Assembly (NCBI GenBank): GCA_028829895.1
Contig: CM054181.1
Span: 50,971,759 to 51,035,758 of the forward strand
Origin: Sinotaia quadrata
Lineage: Eukaryota; Mollusca; Gastropoda; Architaenioglossa; Viviparidae
Reading direction: 5' to 3'
DNA: 64,000 nucleotides
Both the position numbers and the translations under genes were made by a program. Below, piece after piece: positions 24,403 to 36,181 of this stretch; position 1 is the stretch's first letter; the number at the start of each line of letters is the position of its first letter. The notes under the pieces are model-generated. The model was not told where the DNA came from, did no database searches, and was given only the letters and a program-made list of their open reading frames with translations.

Positions 24403-24522
24403 ATGGGTGTCGTGGTGCTGAATGAAGGCAAGTTCTATCGTGTATTATACATTTTAGCTGTGCTATTTACGATTTTCAACGTGTTGCTGACATTCACTTG
24501 TTTTTGCATGGTTTCAGTGTAG
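24403..24522 (+). CDS. Small hydrophobic ORF of 39 codons downstream of a TATA box
   Basis: The ATG opens MGVVVLNEGKFYR, followed by a continuous hydrophobic stretch (VLYILAVLFTIFNVLL onward, to the stop at 24520). This would act as a signal anchor or single membrane helix. The frame also contains AAG|GCAAGT at about 24426, a perfect GC-AG type donor, so it could instead be a first exon. No homologue is recognised and the peptide may not be made. Confidence 0.25.
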   Translation: MGVVVLNEGKFYRVLYILAVLFTIFNVLLTFTCFCMVSV

Positions 24523-24899
24523 TACAGCTAATTATTGTTTCTCCCAACAAGGGCGGGCACCAAACTAGTGAACGGAGCAGCCGTGTCTTTGGCGGTTGTA
24601 TAATAACTTCAGGGAAAGTTTTTGATCAAATAACTTTATTTCACACACAGCCCCTCCCTCTCCAATTATTTGGCAAAATAACTTACTTATTTGAACACAT
24701 TAACATATTTCATTAAAATAAAGCTACCTATGAGCACCTGCCAAGGATACTGGATAACAATCTTCAAGTTTACTATTATAACAGTGATTTATAGAGTAAC
24801 ACATTTTATTTTATAACTGTGATTTATAATGTAATATATTTAAATACTATGACAAGCTCTAATATATTTATATATTTAGGGGTAGAGATGCGATATCTT

Positions 24900-25105
24900 C
24901 AGTGGCGTTACGACTTCATACGAGGGGTGGGGGAGGAAGGACATGGTGGCTCCTGGCGGCACTAAGGGACGCAATTGGGGGCATTTGTTGGTTATAGTAT
25001 ATACTATATCTCATGATTAATATGAGTGAGGATTTTTAATTGGCTTGTTGTTGTTGTTGGGGGTTCGTACATTTGATAGTTCCCGGGCGGCATTTTGCCT
25101 CTTTA
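24900..25105 (+). mobile_element. Possible decayed hAT-type MITE
   Basis: The start CAGTGGCGTTACGAC followed by a G-rich block, and the later GGGCGGCATTTTGCCTCTTT, resemble hAT-derived MITEs with CAGTGGCGTAAC ends. The right terminus and target duplication cannot be found, so the copy is truncated or the call is wrong. Confidence 0.3.
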
Positions 25106-26039
25106 ACTGACTGAGTATTTGAATATTGACAGAATGAAAGGAGACTGGCACCCTTCCAGAAAACCTAAGGAAGTTGGTGCAAAAATCAGTCTAGCAAGAA
25201 GAGTATTTTGATAAATCAACACACTAGATAAACTGAAAAAACTGCTAGCACCGAACTTAGGAAACGTGCTTCTACGAATGATGGATACACTAAATAAACA
25301 GAAGGAAAAATAAAATAAACCAGAGAAGCGGGCATTTGTCGCTGCAAATGATCTGAAGAAAAGTTAGTTCTAATGAAAGTGTGCGTCATTAGTAGACGCC
25401 TGAAAACCAAACTGACTTTCCCCCCTTTCTAAATAAGTTCTTAATCCTCTTTGCGGGGAATAATATGAAATAATTGTGTGCGTGCAAGCGCGCTGAAAAT
25501 AACATTTTGGTGAATTAGTAGTGAATGTCGCATTCAGTTCCTCGCACACTGCATCTTTAGGCAGTCAAGATCGCAAATGACGTAAATGAACGTAAGCCAT
25601 AACGTAGCCAATCAGAGAGGGTTTTTTTTTTTTGTTTTTTTTTGGGGGGGTAAGAAAAATAGAGGACTTTATGGTTAGCACTGAGTCTGTCTTGAATAGG
25701 TAAAGAAAGTGAATGGAATGAACAGAGGCTGAATAAACGTATGATTCATTACTAACAAATGGGCAGGGAGAGATATTTTAATGTGCAATCTACTCGCTTG
25801 TAACTCGAATACAGCTGATATGTGGAGAGCAATATTTCTATGAATCCTTGCTTACTAGCTATATGTAATTATATAATAGTGCCCGACTTCCTCCTCTGGC
25901 CGAAGCTTGTTAGCTTTAGGGAGCGATCTTCTCAATTAAGATTACAGGCTGAGGATAGGCGACAGTTTGCAGGAGTAGACTGGTGACCAGATTGACCTAC
26001 GTACAGTTAAATCAGTTTAACAGTAAAAGCAAAATAATA

Positions 26040-26200
26040 TTGTAATGCGCATTTCCGCCTGGCGGGTTTGTCGCGAAGCTGCCGTTTCTCCGTAGGCTTG
26101 AAGTAAACAATGGTAGAATCTATTGAAAACATTAATGGCAAAGTCGACAGTACAACTCATGTATATTGCAGTAATATATTGAAAGACAGTGGAAAATAGG
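26040..26200 (+). promoter_or_regulatory. Small CpG cluster with short ORF
   Basis: GCGCATTTCCGCCTGGCGGG at 26047 is followed by an ATG at 26110 that opens 29 codons. It could be an untranslated or alternative first exon of either neighbour, but no acceptor partner is visible. Confidence 0.2.
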
Positions 26201-26929
26201 CCTGTGCAGACACTTTCTCTGTATTTTTTTTTTTACGGATGACTAATTTTCTTTATATTATCTCGAATAGTAGCAATAGGCCTACATATGATTGATTCAT
26301 TTCAAAATACATTCTAATGCATTTACTTTTATGTTTTTTCTTCTTTCTGGTAGAATTAACTAAGGCATATTGAATATAATGTAAATGATTTTATATATAA
26401 TCAGCTGGTTCTTGTTTTCTTTTCAACGTAATAGCACTTAACCACTTTGCTAAAAGATGAAATGTATCAACTGAAAATTCAAATTTATTATTTTGAAACA
26501 GTGACTGAGCATAATTTATACAAAACTAAGAGCTAGCTCTATATTCATTTTTGTAACATTATTTTAAAGATTTTATGACATTTGTATGTTGCTAAACGAC
26601 AAAAAATAAATATCACGAAGATAACAAGGGTATGTTTACAATTCATCCACGAATTATCACAATAATGTGTCTCTTGCGTAAATGTTTATTTTGGGAAGAG
26701 ACATAAAAACTATTTGGGGGGTGGGGGAAGTCACAGGAAAAACAACTGCTATGACCGACCTTGATAAAGGCTGGAAAGGCATGTGAGTGTAAGAACACAC
26801 TACACTCTACTGATGTGTGGTGGCAAGATTTGTTGAGTGACCAAACAATTTCTAGTGTAGAGAAGTTGTTGGACATCGCTACATTTATTGTTCTGTTTGA
26901 AGGCACATTGAAAAGAAGTGCCCAGGTTA

Positions 26930-27545
26930 ACTCTAAGTAGAAGAATATTGTTTTTCACAGTTGAGGGACACATGTGGAGCTGACGTAATAACTGCTGACA
27001 ACTTGTATCATTGTTGCAAAAGCATGGGACTGTTGATGCAGTAGTTAAACAATGTTATGTACAACTATTATTGCTTATCTCTTAATAACTTCAATTCTGT
27101 TCTCTGATAAGACTAATCTGTGATTTGTATTGACATATTATTGAATTGTACTTTAGTATAAGACTGTGAAAAAATAAGAAATATGTGAACATGAATTTCA
27201 TGGAAATATTGATGTCAAGTAATCTATTTCATTGTATTTGTTAAATTTATTGACCTTCTTACGCATATTGATAATCTTATGTTGGAGAAGAACGTGGGTG
27301 GATGGGGGCTTGCTAAATATAGATTAAAGATGTATTTGTCTTCTCCTTTAGTAAGACGTTTTCCACCTATGGAAAGATTGTGACCGTGAATGTGTATCTT
27401 AAATGTTGTGGAAGAGAGAAAACGTTTACAGCACCCGCATATCCGCCAATCGAGAGACCGACCAGTGGTGTCTGTTGGAGGATCATTAATAAAATAAATT
27501 AAGATTCTCACCACTTGAAATTAGTTTTAATTAATTAATCCATTA
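26930..27545 (+). repeat. Dispersed ~1.5 kb repeat family, copy C (right part)
   Basis: Matches the right third of copy A: GTTAAATTTATTGACCTTCTT at 27240, TATGTTGGAG near 27272, the purine block GTGGGTGGATGGGGG, and the terminal AATTAGTTTTAATTAATTAA. The apparent minus-strand ORF across it is unconstrained. Confidence 0.55.
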
Positions 27546-27887
27546 ACTATGTGGCGTTGGTGTTACAGTTTTAAAATGCACTAAACTACATTTCATGACA
27601 TTCATTTATTAACATGTTTTTTCCTACAAGCAGTATTTGTAAGATAGATCAACATAACATTTAAAACTGAGCTATAGTTCATTCACCTTTAGATTCTTTG
27701 TTGCTGAAAACACAGAATTTTTTAATTTGGGGCCTAGAGTCGCACAGCATGAAAGCTCAATAGCAGAAACACGGCTGTCCCACGTCACTGACCGAAGGGC
27801 GTCTTTTGTTGAAAGTCCACGAACTCAATAAGCTGTGCTTTGTATCACTGATCTATATATAGGAGCCCTCTTGACATAGCTTAACAA

Positions 27888-28236
27888 CAGACATTGAAGT
27901 TCTCAATAAATCTAACAACTAAAGCAATCACCGATGTCGATGTTTCAATTGATAGAGACAAAAACAAAAGTAAATAAAAACAAACAAGATCTCAGATTAT
28001 AAATCTAGAGACTGTGGAATGTAAAAGCAGAAATGATACCTATAGTGATAAAAGCCTTGGGGAACATAACACCTGACAAGGAAGGCTATCTGAATAAACA
28101 AACTGCAAACCACAGACTCGCTCCTCTTCTTCAAGCAGCGCTCCTCCGAAAACCTTGAATTCCCCACAATCTTGATAATATTCCGAGACCTTGGTACACA
28201 ACCGACATTCAACAGAAATCATGGAAAATGCTGATT
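27888..28236 (+). mobile_element. R4/Dong-like retrotransposon, 3' fragment on the plus strand
   Basis: Aligns along its length, on the opposite strand, with the endonuclease and 3'UTR of the copy at 4.1-5.8 kb. It starts near CAGACATTGAAGTTCTCAAT (the PDIVVLN region) and runs through AGAGACTGTGGAATGTAAAA to the terminal CCGACATTCAACAGAAATCA. Several indels break the frame and there is no TAA tail, so it is older than the other two copies. Confidence 0.8.
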
Positions 28237-28470
28237 ACTAATTAAGAAACTTGGTGAGGTGCTTAATCTTATATAAGCTCAAAGCGTTTTACAGTGATCA
28301 TACATAAAATACACAAGCTCGTAACATACAAACTACTTTAACACAAAAAGTACGAGCATTACAGCACAGACGAAATGAATCTCACATTTAAAATGAGAGT
28401 ATATAGCAATATGTAAATGTATATAGTCAATAAATGAACTCTAATAAAAAAAATTATTTTACAAATGTGC

Positions 28471-28530
28471 AATTAGAGCAAATAATGACACATGAGTGTC
28501 AATTAGAGCAAATAATGACACATGAGTGTC
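28471..28530. repeat. 30-bp tandem duplication
   Basis: Two perfect units of AATTAGAGCAAATAATGACA plus CATGAGTGTC. Confidence 0.95.
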
Positions 28531-28739
28531 AATACTATTCTTGCGGATGAAATGTGTCTGAGAACACTTTTGAAAAGGCCCATTGTCTTTTTGTGCCTCG
28601 GTTAGGGTAGATGGACCTAAAATAAAAGAATTTATGACCGTATGGCTGCAAATTTGCTGTCGGAATGTTCACATTTCGTATGTGTGATGATGACCGCAGA
28701 CTTTGGCTGGAAGCGGCTTGCAATTGGTCGCAGGCCAAC

Positions 28740-30500
28740 TGTGTCTCAAGTGGTTCATGGTTTGGATGCTTTTCTGCACGGTCGTGGACAGTAACTTTTG
28801 AAAGACTGGGTGAAGCATGGCTTGAAGGTTGAACACGTCCAATCTAGAACTCCGTTTTATCCTATGAACGGCGTTCTTTCACAAATCAGAGCCCCGCTAA
28901 CTGGGTGAAATAAAGAAACACTTTTTACTCTTTTTTTTTAAATGATTGTGTGCAAAGAAGCAAGTGTGTTTTTAAGTATATTTTTATTTTAATAAATGCA
29001 AGTTTGCAAAATAATTTTTGTATCAGGAATATATGCTGCCATACATTGTTTTATATATATAACTTATTTATTTATACACACACCCTCCTCTAAAAATAGA
29101 CTGCAAAAGCAAGCCTTATCCTGGGGCTAGAGTAATACCTGAGTTCTACTCATTAAACTAACCAATCGAAGCACCACTCGACCACGTGCAATTAATGAAC
29201 CAAAAACGCACCTACTAATCGTCAGCATAATGCAAGCTGACATGTATTTTGGCTCCTGGCCTTAATAAGTTAGAATCATATTACTAACCCTTATCGTCGG
29301 TTATACAGCAGGAACCATCTTCTGTAAACATTACTGCAGAATGTGTGTGGTTTTGCTTGCATAACTAAATGTTATATCTAAGTTCACTTCCTTAACTAAA
29401 TTTATATTGCTATATTTTGCTTATAATATTTGAATGTATGATGACCATGTAACTAAGTGTTCTGTCAGAGAACAAATTCTTAGCTCATGTGTATTTTACT
29501 GGCAGATTGGCACTTTATCTTGGATGTTGATTTCCATGATCACTGAGCCACGAAGCAACGCCAGAGCATAATGATATGGGCCATAGACCAGCTCATTGGA
29601 CCACGTGCGCATCCGCATATACTAGATGACACGTCAGGCAAATACTAAAGTTAAGTGACAATAAAGTCAACAACTGCACAGCTCCATTCATATTTAATCA
29701 AACTTTAATCAAATTGCTCACTCAGAATCACTCACTGTTTTCTTATAAACTCACATATTAGTTTGCTCATATGAATGAATCAAATAATTATCAGTGCCAT
29801 ATGACTCAAAACGAACTTTCTCTTATGACACTACATGGTCGTGATTATGAATGATAACCATTTATAAACTCTAATTGTAACCATTGAATTATTCACTATA
29901 TGTAATCATGTGTGTGTCTTATGTTATTTCTTGTTGAATACTTTTAATATTGATACTTAGATCTCTCTTGTTGGTGTGACTACCTTACATATTACGTTGT
30001 ATTCTGTCACCAGTATTTACTTGCTATCCTGGCTGTATGTATCATGGGGGCTCGAGCTACCTTCTATTCTAAATTATCTATCTTCTAACTTTCTAACACG
30101 TGTGGCCAGCCAGAAGATGTGTTTTGGGGATTAGCCCAAAGGTTACAAGAGGCTCGGGGTGGTGGAGAATTAACATCTTGTCCATCTCCCATCAAAACGT
30201 CACAATAGGCTATGTACCAATATTTGTGTGTATACCTTTATGCATTGATGTTAAAATATTGTGTTCTAGCTATAAAGTATTTGCTATTAATATTTTATAT
30301 TATTTGTTTTTCTACTGTGTATTTGTGTTAGTATTTATAGTCTTGCATAAAGCATTTCATAAACCTGATAATGTTTTGTGTATTTATAATTCTTTACAAT
30401 GGCCTGGTGAGATTGAATTCTGAATGTTTATAATAATCCACTTTTAGACAACAATTCAAAGTAGAACTATTTTGTTAGACAATTAAACGATTAATAAGCA
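28740..30500. other. Intergenic stretch without supported genes
   Basis: Contains a plus frame of 107 codons (30100-30423) ending in hydrophobic, AT-driven sequence that I do not regard as coding. There are faint LTR-like features (AATAAA near 29661, and CTAACACGTGTGGCCAGCCA at 30090). Nothing firm. Confidence 0.4.
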
Positions 30501-30519
30501 TAACACCCCCACCTCACCC

Positions 30520-30565
30520 ACTTCACACACACACACACTTCACTCACTCCACACACACCTCACCA

Positions 30566-30600
<35 letters not shown>
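30520..30600. repeat. CA-rich microsatellite
   Basis: (CA)n interrupted by CTTCACTCACTC-like segments, followed by (GA)n at about 30609. Confidence 0.85.
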
Positions 30601-30601
<1 letters not shown>

Positions 30602-30947
30602 TATATATAGAGAGAGAGACGTATAGTTAGCCAGTACAACATTTATTGGTTAACTACTAATAATGTGCGGGCCTACATATGCTATTATCTCCTCTATACG
30701 GTTGCTCATAAGAATTCTAAAATGAATGAAAACGCCCCATTGACTGCTTCTCATCCTGTTTACCAGTCTTTCATTTCTGCTATCAGTTGACAGTGTATTA
30801 ATTTCTTTTTGGCACACGGACTACGATTTTTTGTCTCATCCATTTGACAACTGGCTAGAAGCAGAAAGAAGTTTTAACCATTAGTTCGGCTGCCGAACTG
30901 TAGTCATAACTGGGTTTCAAACCCGGTGTGTCAGTGATAGTAGTCCT

Positions 30948-31107
30948 AATTCTTACTAGCTTTGCCGGCCATCGTTTTAGGCCCTTCAAATACATTATCT
31001 GTGTCTTCAACATGTATGAGGGTAGTCTGTGTTTTAATTCTTGCTAGCTTTGCCGGCCATCGTTTTACGCCCTTCAAATACATTATCCGTGTCCTCAATG
31101 TGTATGA
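30948..31107. repeat. ~72-bp tandem duplication (period 88 bp)
   Basis: TTGCCGGCCATCGTTTTA and CCCTTCAAATACATTAT occur at 30962 and again 88 bp later, with a few point differences. Confidence 0.9.
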
Positions 31108-31358
31108 CTAGTACGTACAGTCGTTAGTAGGAGAAAATTCCAACCGCTAAGAATTATAGCAGTGCAGGCGGACATTGACCTAACTGTACCGGAAACTTGC
31201 ATCTCCTGATGTTATTTCAACGCATTTGCAGTGAATTGTGACGACGCCCCTCTCTGACTAAATGCTATTAATAGTATTAACACTAGTTAAAGTTGTTTTC
31301 TCCCAGAACATATTTCATTAAAAGAAAGCCAACATTGCTAGGGAGTGACTGTAAGCTG

Positions 31359-31642
31359 CAGGGCCGTCTTAACAGCATTATAGGCCCAGGCAAAGTAGTG
31401 CATTGGGGCCGTCTTAACAGCATTATAGGCCCAGGCAAAGCAGTGCATTGGGGCCGTCTTAACAGCATTATAGGCCCAGGCAAAGTAGTGCATTGGGGCT
31501 TCTACCTCAGGAATAAAAATTGACATCAAGTTACAACATACATAGATTAGCACACACACGCGCGCGCGCGCGCCGGGGGTGGGGTTGGGGGGGGGGGGCG
31601 GGAAGGGACTGTCCAGAGTGCCCATGCGTTAAGACGACACTG
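31359..31642. mobile_element. hAT-type MITE, copy 1, with internal triplication
   Basis: Imperfect terminal inverted repeats CAGGGCCGTCTTAACAGCAT and, on the other strand, CAGTGTCGTCTTAACGCATG. The flanks GTAAGCTG and GTAAGATG form an 8-bp target duplication (7 of 8), as for hAT elements. A 45-bp block next to the left end is present three times (31361, 31406, 31451). A (CG)n tract and a long G-run lie near the right end. Confidence 0.75.
31557..31607 (+). repeat. Alternating CG tract followed by G-runs
   Basis: (CA)n then (CG)n is followed directly by GGGGG, GGGG and a long G-run. These are sequence types known to favour Z-DNA and G-quadruplexes respectively. They lie inside the MITE at 31359-31642. 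Confidence 0.8.
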
Positions 31643-31739
31643 GTAAGATGAGCTTTATCCACAATTACTTATGACTGCCAGACACTGTACATGTAACTAG
31701 ATTGAAGAACAACCGGTAGTCAGGGAAATATAGATAACT

Positions 31740-32290
31740 GATTTTATTATAGGCCATAGAGTTATCCATGACTTGTTAGACCACGGGTGTGAGACAGTGT
31801 GTAGGTCTAGGTGATTAGCTTCATTAGTAAGACATACTATAATTAAATATACAATATTAATTTGATAGCTTATTCCTTTCATATTGTGACAGAGCAAATT
31901 TGCCTATCTCTATTTTAAATTTAAATTGTTGAATTGTCAGAGTAACCCGACCTTGGCACTCCTTATGATGGCTATTTTTTTATTTTTGAAAGTGTCTGAG
32001 TTGAAGTAAACAGCTTGAAGCATGACTATTTTAGATTGCTGAGTGAGTAGTTTTCTATTATCCAGCGATCATGATTTATGAGAAAGAGACTAGCCAGTGG
32101 GCTGAGTTTAAGGACTTCTTTTGCTGTAGAAAATTCAGCTCTCTAATCATTTTGAATCTGAAGTTGCAAGAGAGAAGTCCGGCTTTGAAAGGCAGTCATT
32201 AGCTTGATGTGAACAAATGGCCTTTTGAGTTTCACCTTTTGACTTTTGAGTTTCATCTTAAGTCTCGAGTGTTGCGTTTCAAGCATCAAG
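31740..32290 (+). repeat. Dispersed ~1.5 kb repeat family, copy D (left part)
   Basis: Shares with copies E and F the block GCAAATTTGCCTATCTCTAT, ATTGTTGAATTGTCAGAGTA and the later AGAGACTAGCCAGTGGGCTG. Confidence 0.55.
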
Positions 32291-32299
32291 TTTTCAAGT

Positions 32300-34150
32300 C
32301 CACGTGTTCACCAGTTATAAACCTGAGTGACCGGGAGACACAGAAACGTCTGTTGTTGTATGTATAAGCATAAGGGAGTATGCTACACACTTTTGATGTA
32401 TCAGAGCAAAGTACACTGGGTAAATTCTGGAAAATTCTAGTACATTGAAGGTACATTGAATTATTGTGATCATGTTCTGCTTGAAGGAACAGACATGGTG
32501 AGCAGAGTGCTCAAGCAGTTTGAGAGGAAAGTGCATGTCAATGTTTTCACCACCCCTTCCCAAGTCTTAAGGATGTCTTTGTTGTTCAGTAATCAATTTA
32601 ATATTAAAAAGAAAAACAATATGCATGAATTTAAATAATATACTTTTATTATTAGATGACAGTAGCTCATGAATATTGTGGTAAGTTAAACTGTTTTGTA
32701 ACAAAATATGATAAAGAAAAAATACATTAATTACATTTTTTTTTACACACACACAATTAAATGCTTTGCATGTACACACACTTACACACACAAATAAACA
32801 CCCAGACATATCTGACAATATTCTGGAAAGATTATTTCTTCATAACATTTTCAATCAATTTCACATAAATATGCACACAAGTAGGAACGAATATTTGTTT
32901 TTAAAATTAAATAAAAAATACAACATTTAACTCTAGAAATACACAAATCACAAGCTGGATTAAATAATATATATTATTTCACATCTTAAGCGAAGATTTA
33001 ATAAACTTATTAGATCTTCTACTTCAAAATTTAGTATGTGACAGCAGAAATAAAATAATATCAAGTTTTTACAAGAAAGAAAATATTTTAATTTTTTCTT
33101 ATGTTTGGAATGGAAGCTTGATAACTCTTTTTTTTTTAAATTCGAAATGAATTGTGGTACAATAGGCTGACAATTGGAGTAACAGGGGTAGGAGACATAA
33201 ATTATAGTATTAATACTGAACTAAACACTACGACACTACATTCAAAGGTGACTTTCTATTGGATCATTTGTGATTCGGTATGAACGTGCTCTTGTAGATC
33301 TAGTTCAGTGGGCACAACTAGTCACTGGATCTAAGTAATTAGGGGGTAACCAGGAACATCTACATTTTAAGATTACTTTATGAACCTACAAGACTGCGAA
33401 GTACAAGAGTTAATTTTCTATACACATGTAGTGAAGAATTATTTGTAGTTTTAAAAAATAACAAATGGTCATGACGTTTGCCACTATACATATTGCTATG
33501 AAGAGTTATGCGAGGAAAGACAGGTCACCTATCAGTCATCAGCACAAGTGCATGCATCCCCCCCACCCCCCAACTGCGCAGGAACGAAATGTGCAGTACC
33601 TCAATAAAGATATTTTCGAAACTTTTGCTATAATTAGAACACTAAAATCTACTGACAGAGCTACATGAGGAAGATGTATTCATTACTCACCACTACAATA
33701 GTTGAGTTAACGATGGCTTTTTTTAAACCCCTCCTCCCCAATACTGATGTGTAGATTTAGGGATTGGATTATGATTTAAGTTAAGGTTAGGGGCTTAAAT
33801 TTCGAGGATAGAGTCATGTAACTTCCTGACCCAACGACCAAGATGGGACAATTAAGCAGATGATCATTTCTAGATCTAGGGCCCAGGTTTGTGCCCAGCT
33901 GATTGCTGTCGGTGTCTTAGCCCAAGGTTATGGATGCAATACGTCTGTCTGTTGGCTAATACGATAAAGCAAGTCCATATTTTACTTGTAACTGCTGACT
34001 GCATATGTTGAAAGAGCATGAGCAGCTTCTAGGTACACAGCTATTAGCTAATATTACCCCTAGGTGTCTTATATTCTTTTAAAATAACGTTCGATAAATG
34101 CGCAGTGAACTTTCTTTTCTAAACAGTGAATGTAGCTATAAGTTTGGCTG
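32300..34150. other. Intergenic stretch, low-complexity
   Basis: AT-rich with CA runs. No exon, RNA gene or repeat family could be supported beyond those listed. Confidence 0.4.
32740..32800. repeat. CA-rich tract
   Basis: Interrupted (CA)n runs, followed by other low-complexity sequence to about 33000. Confidence 0.7.
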
Positions 34151-34320
34151 CGGAAGACCGATATGCTGATGATAAAGAATAAAGTGAGAAATAAATTACT
34201 TAACTAATTTCCTTATATCAGTATCAGGTAAATGATAAAGTGAGAAAAATATTATTTAACTAAATAAGTAAGAAATATATTACTGAATAATTTTCTTATA
34301 TCTGTATCAGGCATTCGACA
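34150..34320. repeat. Imperfect tandem duplication of ~70 bp
   Basis: ATAAAGTGAGAAAT, TTACTTAACTAA and CTTATATCAGTATCAGG recur within 34165-34310, with divergence. Confidence 0.65.
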
Positions 34321-34773
34321 TGTAGTTTTGATCTAGATTTTATGAAAGACTGTTGAGTCTTTCTGGCTACACCATTTTTAACAGTCTGCATTTTTAATAC
34401 TGAAAATGTTGATATTAATGAGTTTATGAAATTTTCTCTCCCTCCCTCCACCTCCGTTACACGATGAGATCATCCAAATGCAGTATGTAGATTGTAGATG
34501 ATAGATTGTCTTGGTTTCACATTATACAGTATATAGTAATTCGTTTTTAATCGATGATTTGGAAATCAAAGGGACGCAGTGAGCAGTCATATTTAGGTAT
34601 TATATCGAACTCCGTTCAGTTGTCGATAAGCGATAGCCTACTACCGTGGATCGATTACTGACTTGAAAAAAAGAAAATATATGTATGAATCGGCCTCAAC
34701 GTTTTATATGTAAAACTGAACATGAGATTAATAAAGTTGTAATTAATTTCTTATTGTGTCCTATAGACAGTGT

Positions 34774-34944
34774 CAGGGCCGTCTTAGCAGCATTATAGGC
34801 CCACGAGCAAAGAAGTGCACTGGGGCCCTTACATACACAACCACTCACTGGAATAAAAATTGACAGCAAGTCACAACATACATAGGTTTGCATGGGGCCC
34901 CCGGGCAAAACCACCCAGCATGCCCATGCGTCAAGACAGCACTG
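34774..34944. mobile_element. hAT-type MITE, copy 2
   Basis: This is the same family as the element at 31.4 kb: left end CAGGGCCGTCTTAGCAGCAT, right end (other strand) CAGTGCTGTCTTGACGCATG. Flanking GACAGTGT and GACGGTGC agree at 6 of 8 positions, and both differences are transitions, consistent with an aged 8-bp target duplication. The internal 45-bp block occurs only once. Confidence 0.75.
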
Positions 34945-35997
34945 GACGGTGCTAAATTACATCCCAAATGAAAAATTTAAAGGCAGAGATGCATCCTAGA
35001 CCTACAGTATATACTGTTCCTGAGGTCAATCTGACATTGGATGCAGGTTCCTCAGATCCTAATCATGACTGTGAAATTTTAATTTGAACCTGGCATTGGA
35101 ATGACTACGCAATGATGAAACCTGCACTAATTGTCATTCAGTCGTTTGATGCTTTTCTTCTGTTTTTTATATCGCTAACAAGACATCATTTAAACTGATA
35201 CAATCTAAACTAAAAAGAGCACTAGTCACATACTGCGGAGTTCGACTGTTTTTAATGTGCAACTACATTTTCGATATCACAGCATCACGCTACCACACTG
35301 ATCCGAAATGGTAACTCTAAAATCCCAAACAGTTCCTCCGTTCAGCAGGACCTTGAACCAACCTGCGACGGTCACTATGCCACTCATTCGTACAAGCAAA
35401 GGTTGGGATTGATCGCCGTGCTGTTATTGGAGTTAAAACTGCGACGTTTGATATTGTAGTATAAAACAGTTTCACATTGAAGCAGTGTGCAGTTTTCAGA
35501 TGCTTATTATGCATGATTTCTATAAATACATGTAATTATTACGTTTACTCTTGCATGCATATTGTCTGATGTAACACTACAGTAGTTACATAGTCAAAAA
35601 CTTTAGTCAGTTATATTTATAAAGTTTCTCTTAATTATATATTGGATATTTTTCTTCCAGCTTTAGCACAAGAATTGCATATTATTATGAAAACTCCATT
35701 TTTTTTCTTTCTGCGTCTCAGATATTCTTCCTAGTTGGTCAGTTGTAAAGTACACGTGTATCTAGCTTGCCGACGGATTGGTGTTTCCCGTTTCTAAGCA
35801 GGTTTAGTAGATTTAGCCTAGTCATCTCAGATTCTCAGTGCTTGACTTTATCATTATCTTGTCATTTCACTTTTTTAAAAAGGTGGTAATATTACATTTA
35901 AAAACTGATAAACAAACTTAATAAACAACAATTTCTGTATGGATTCTATTTGTATTTTGCATTGTGTCAATTCAAAGGAAGCAAAGCTGTATGTTTA

Positions 35998-36009
35998 ACG
36001 CATGCGCAT
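35998..36009. promoter_or_regulatory. NRF1-like site at the HSF start
   Basis: ACGCATGCGCAT fits the palindromic NRF1 consensus YGCGCAYGCGCR with one or two mismatches. It lies 14-25 bp upstream of the HSF start codon, a position usual for core-promoter sites of TATA-less genes. No heat shock element array was seen within about 300 bp upstream. Confidence 0.45.
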
Positions 36010-36022
36010 AGAAGAGCACATC

Positions 36023-36181
36023 ATGGCTTCGAAATCAACACGTTCAGGCCGCGATGCGGACCATGATTTATATTCTGTACAAGAAAATGTGGAAGGAAAC
36101 AGCAACATTCCAGCTTTTCTGATGAAGTTATGGACACTTGTCGAAGATCCTAGCACTGACGAACTGATTTGTTGGGATGTG
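36023..36181 (+). CDS. HSF1: HSF exon 1 (N-terminus and first part of DNA-binding domain)
   Basis: Encodes residues 1-53, ending ELICWDV just before GTAAGA, phase 0. [15 protein letters not shown] is helix 1 of the HSF fold, and the Cys in LICW is the conserved N-terminal DNA-binding-domain cysteine. Confidence 0.93.

Larger units (their letters stand above)
23230..24600. promoter_or_regulatory. CpG-containing region, possible promoter or promoters
   Basis: CpG and G+C are clearly higher than in the surroundings. Two CCGCCATC motifs (YY1-like, near 23419 and 23491), a minus-strand consensus donor (GCCAAG then GTAAGT, at about 23542-23533) and a TATA box at 24285 lie here. The open frames on both strands look unconstrained and I do not call them genes. 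Confidence 0.35.

Noticed and set aside
29360..30130. Possible solo LTR (AATAAA near 29661 and a primer-site-like GTGGCCAGCCAG near 30100)
   Set aside because: No second LTR, no flanking duplication and no clear TG...CA ends could be found.
30100..30423. 107-codon plus-strand frame
   Set aside because: Its hydrophobic end comes from AT-rich sequence; no domain, no promoter context and no splice partners.
30885..30945. Possible tRNA-like B box (GGGTTTCAAACCC)
   Set aside because: The motif is palindromic, no convincing A box or acceptor stem was found, and it is not a tRNA gene.
31283..31625. Open frames on both strands with repeated peptides
   Set aside because: They are produced by three copies of a 45-bp block (a multiple of three) in a MITE; a repeat artefact.
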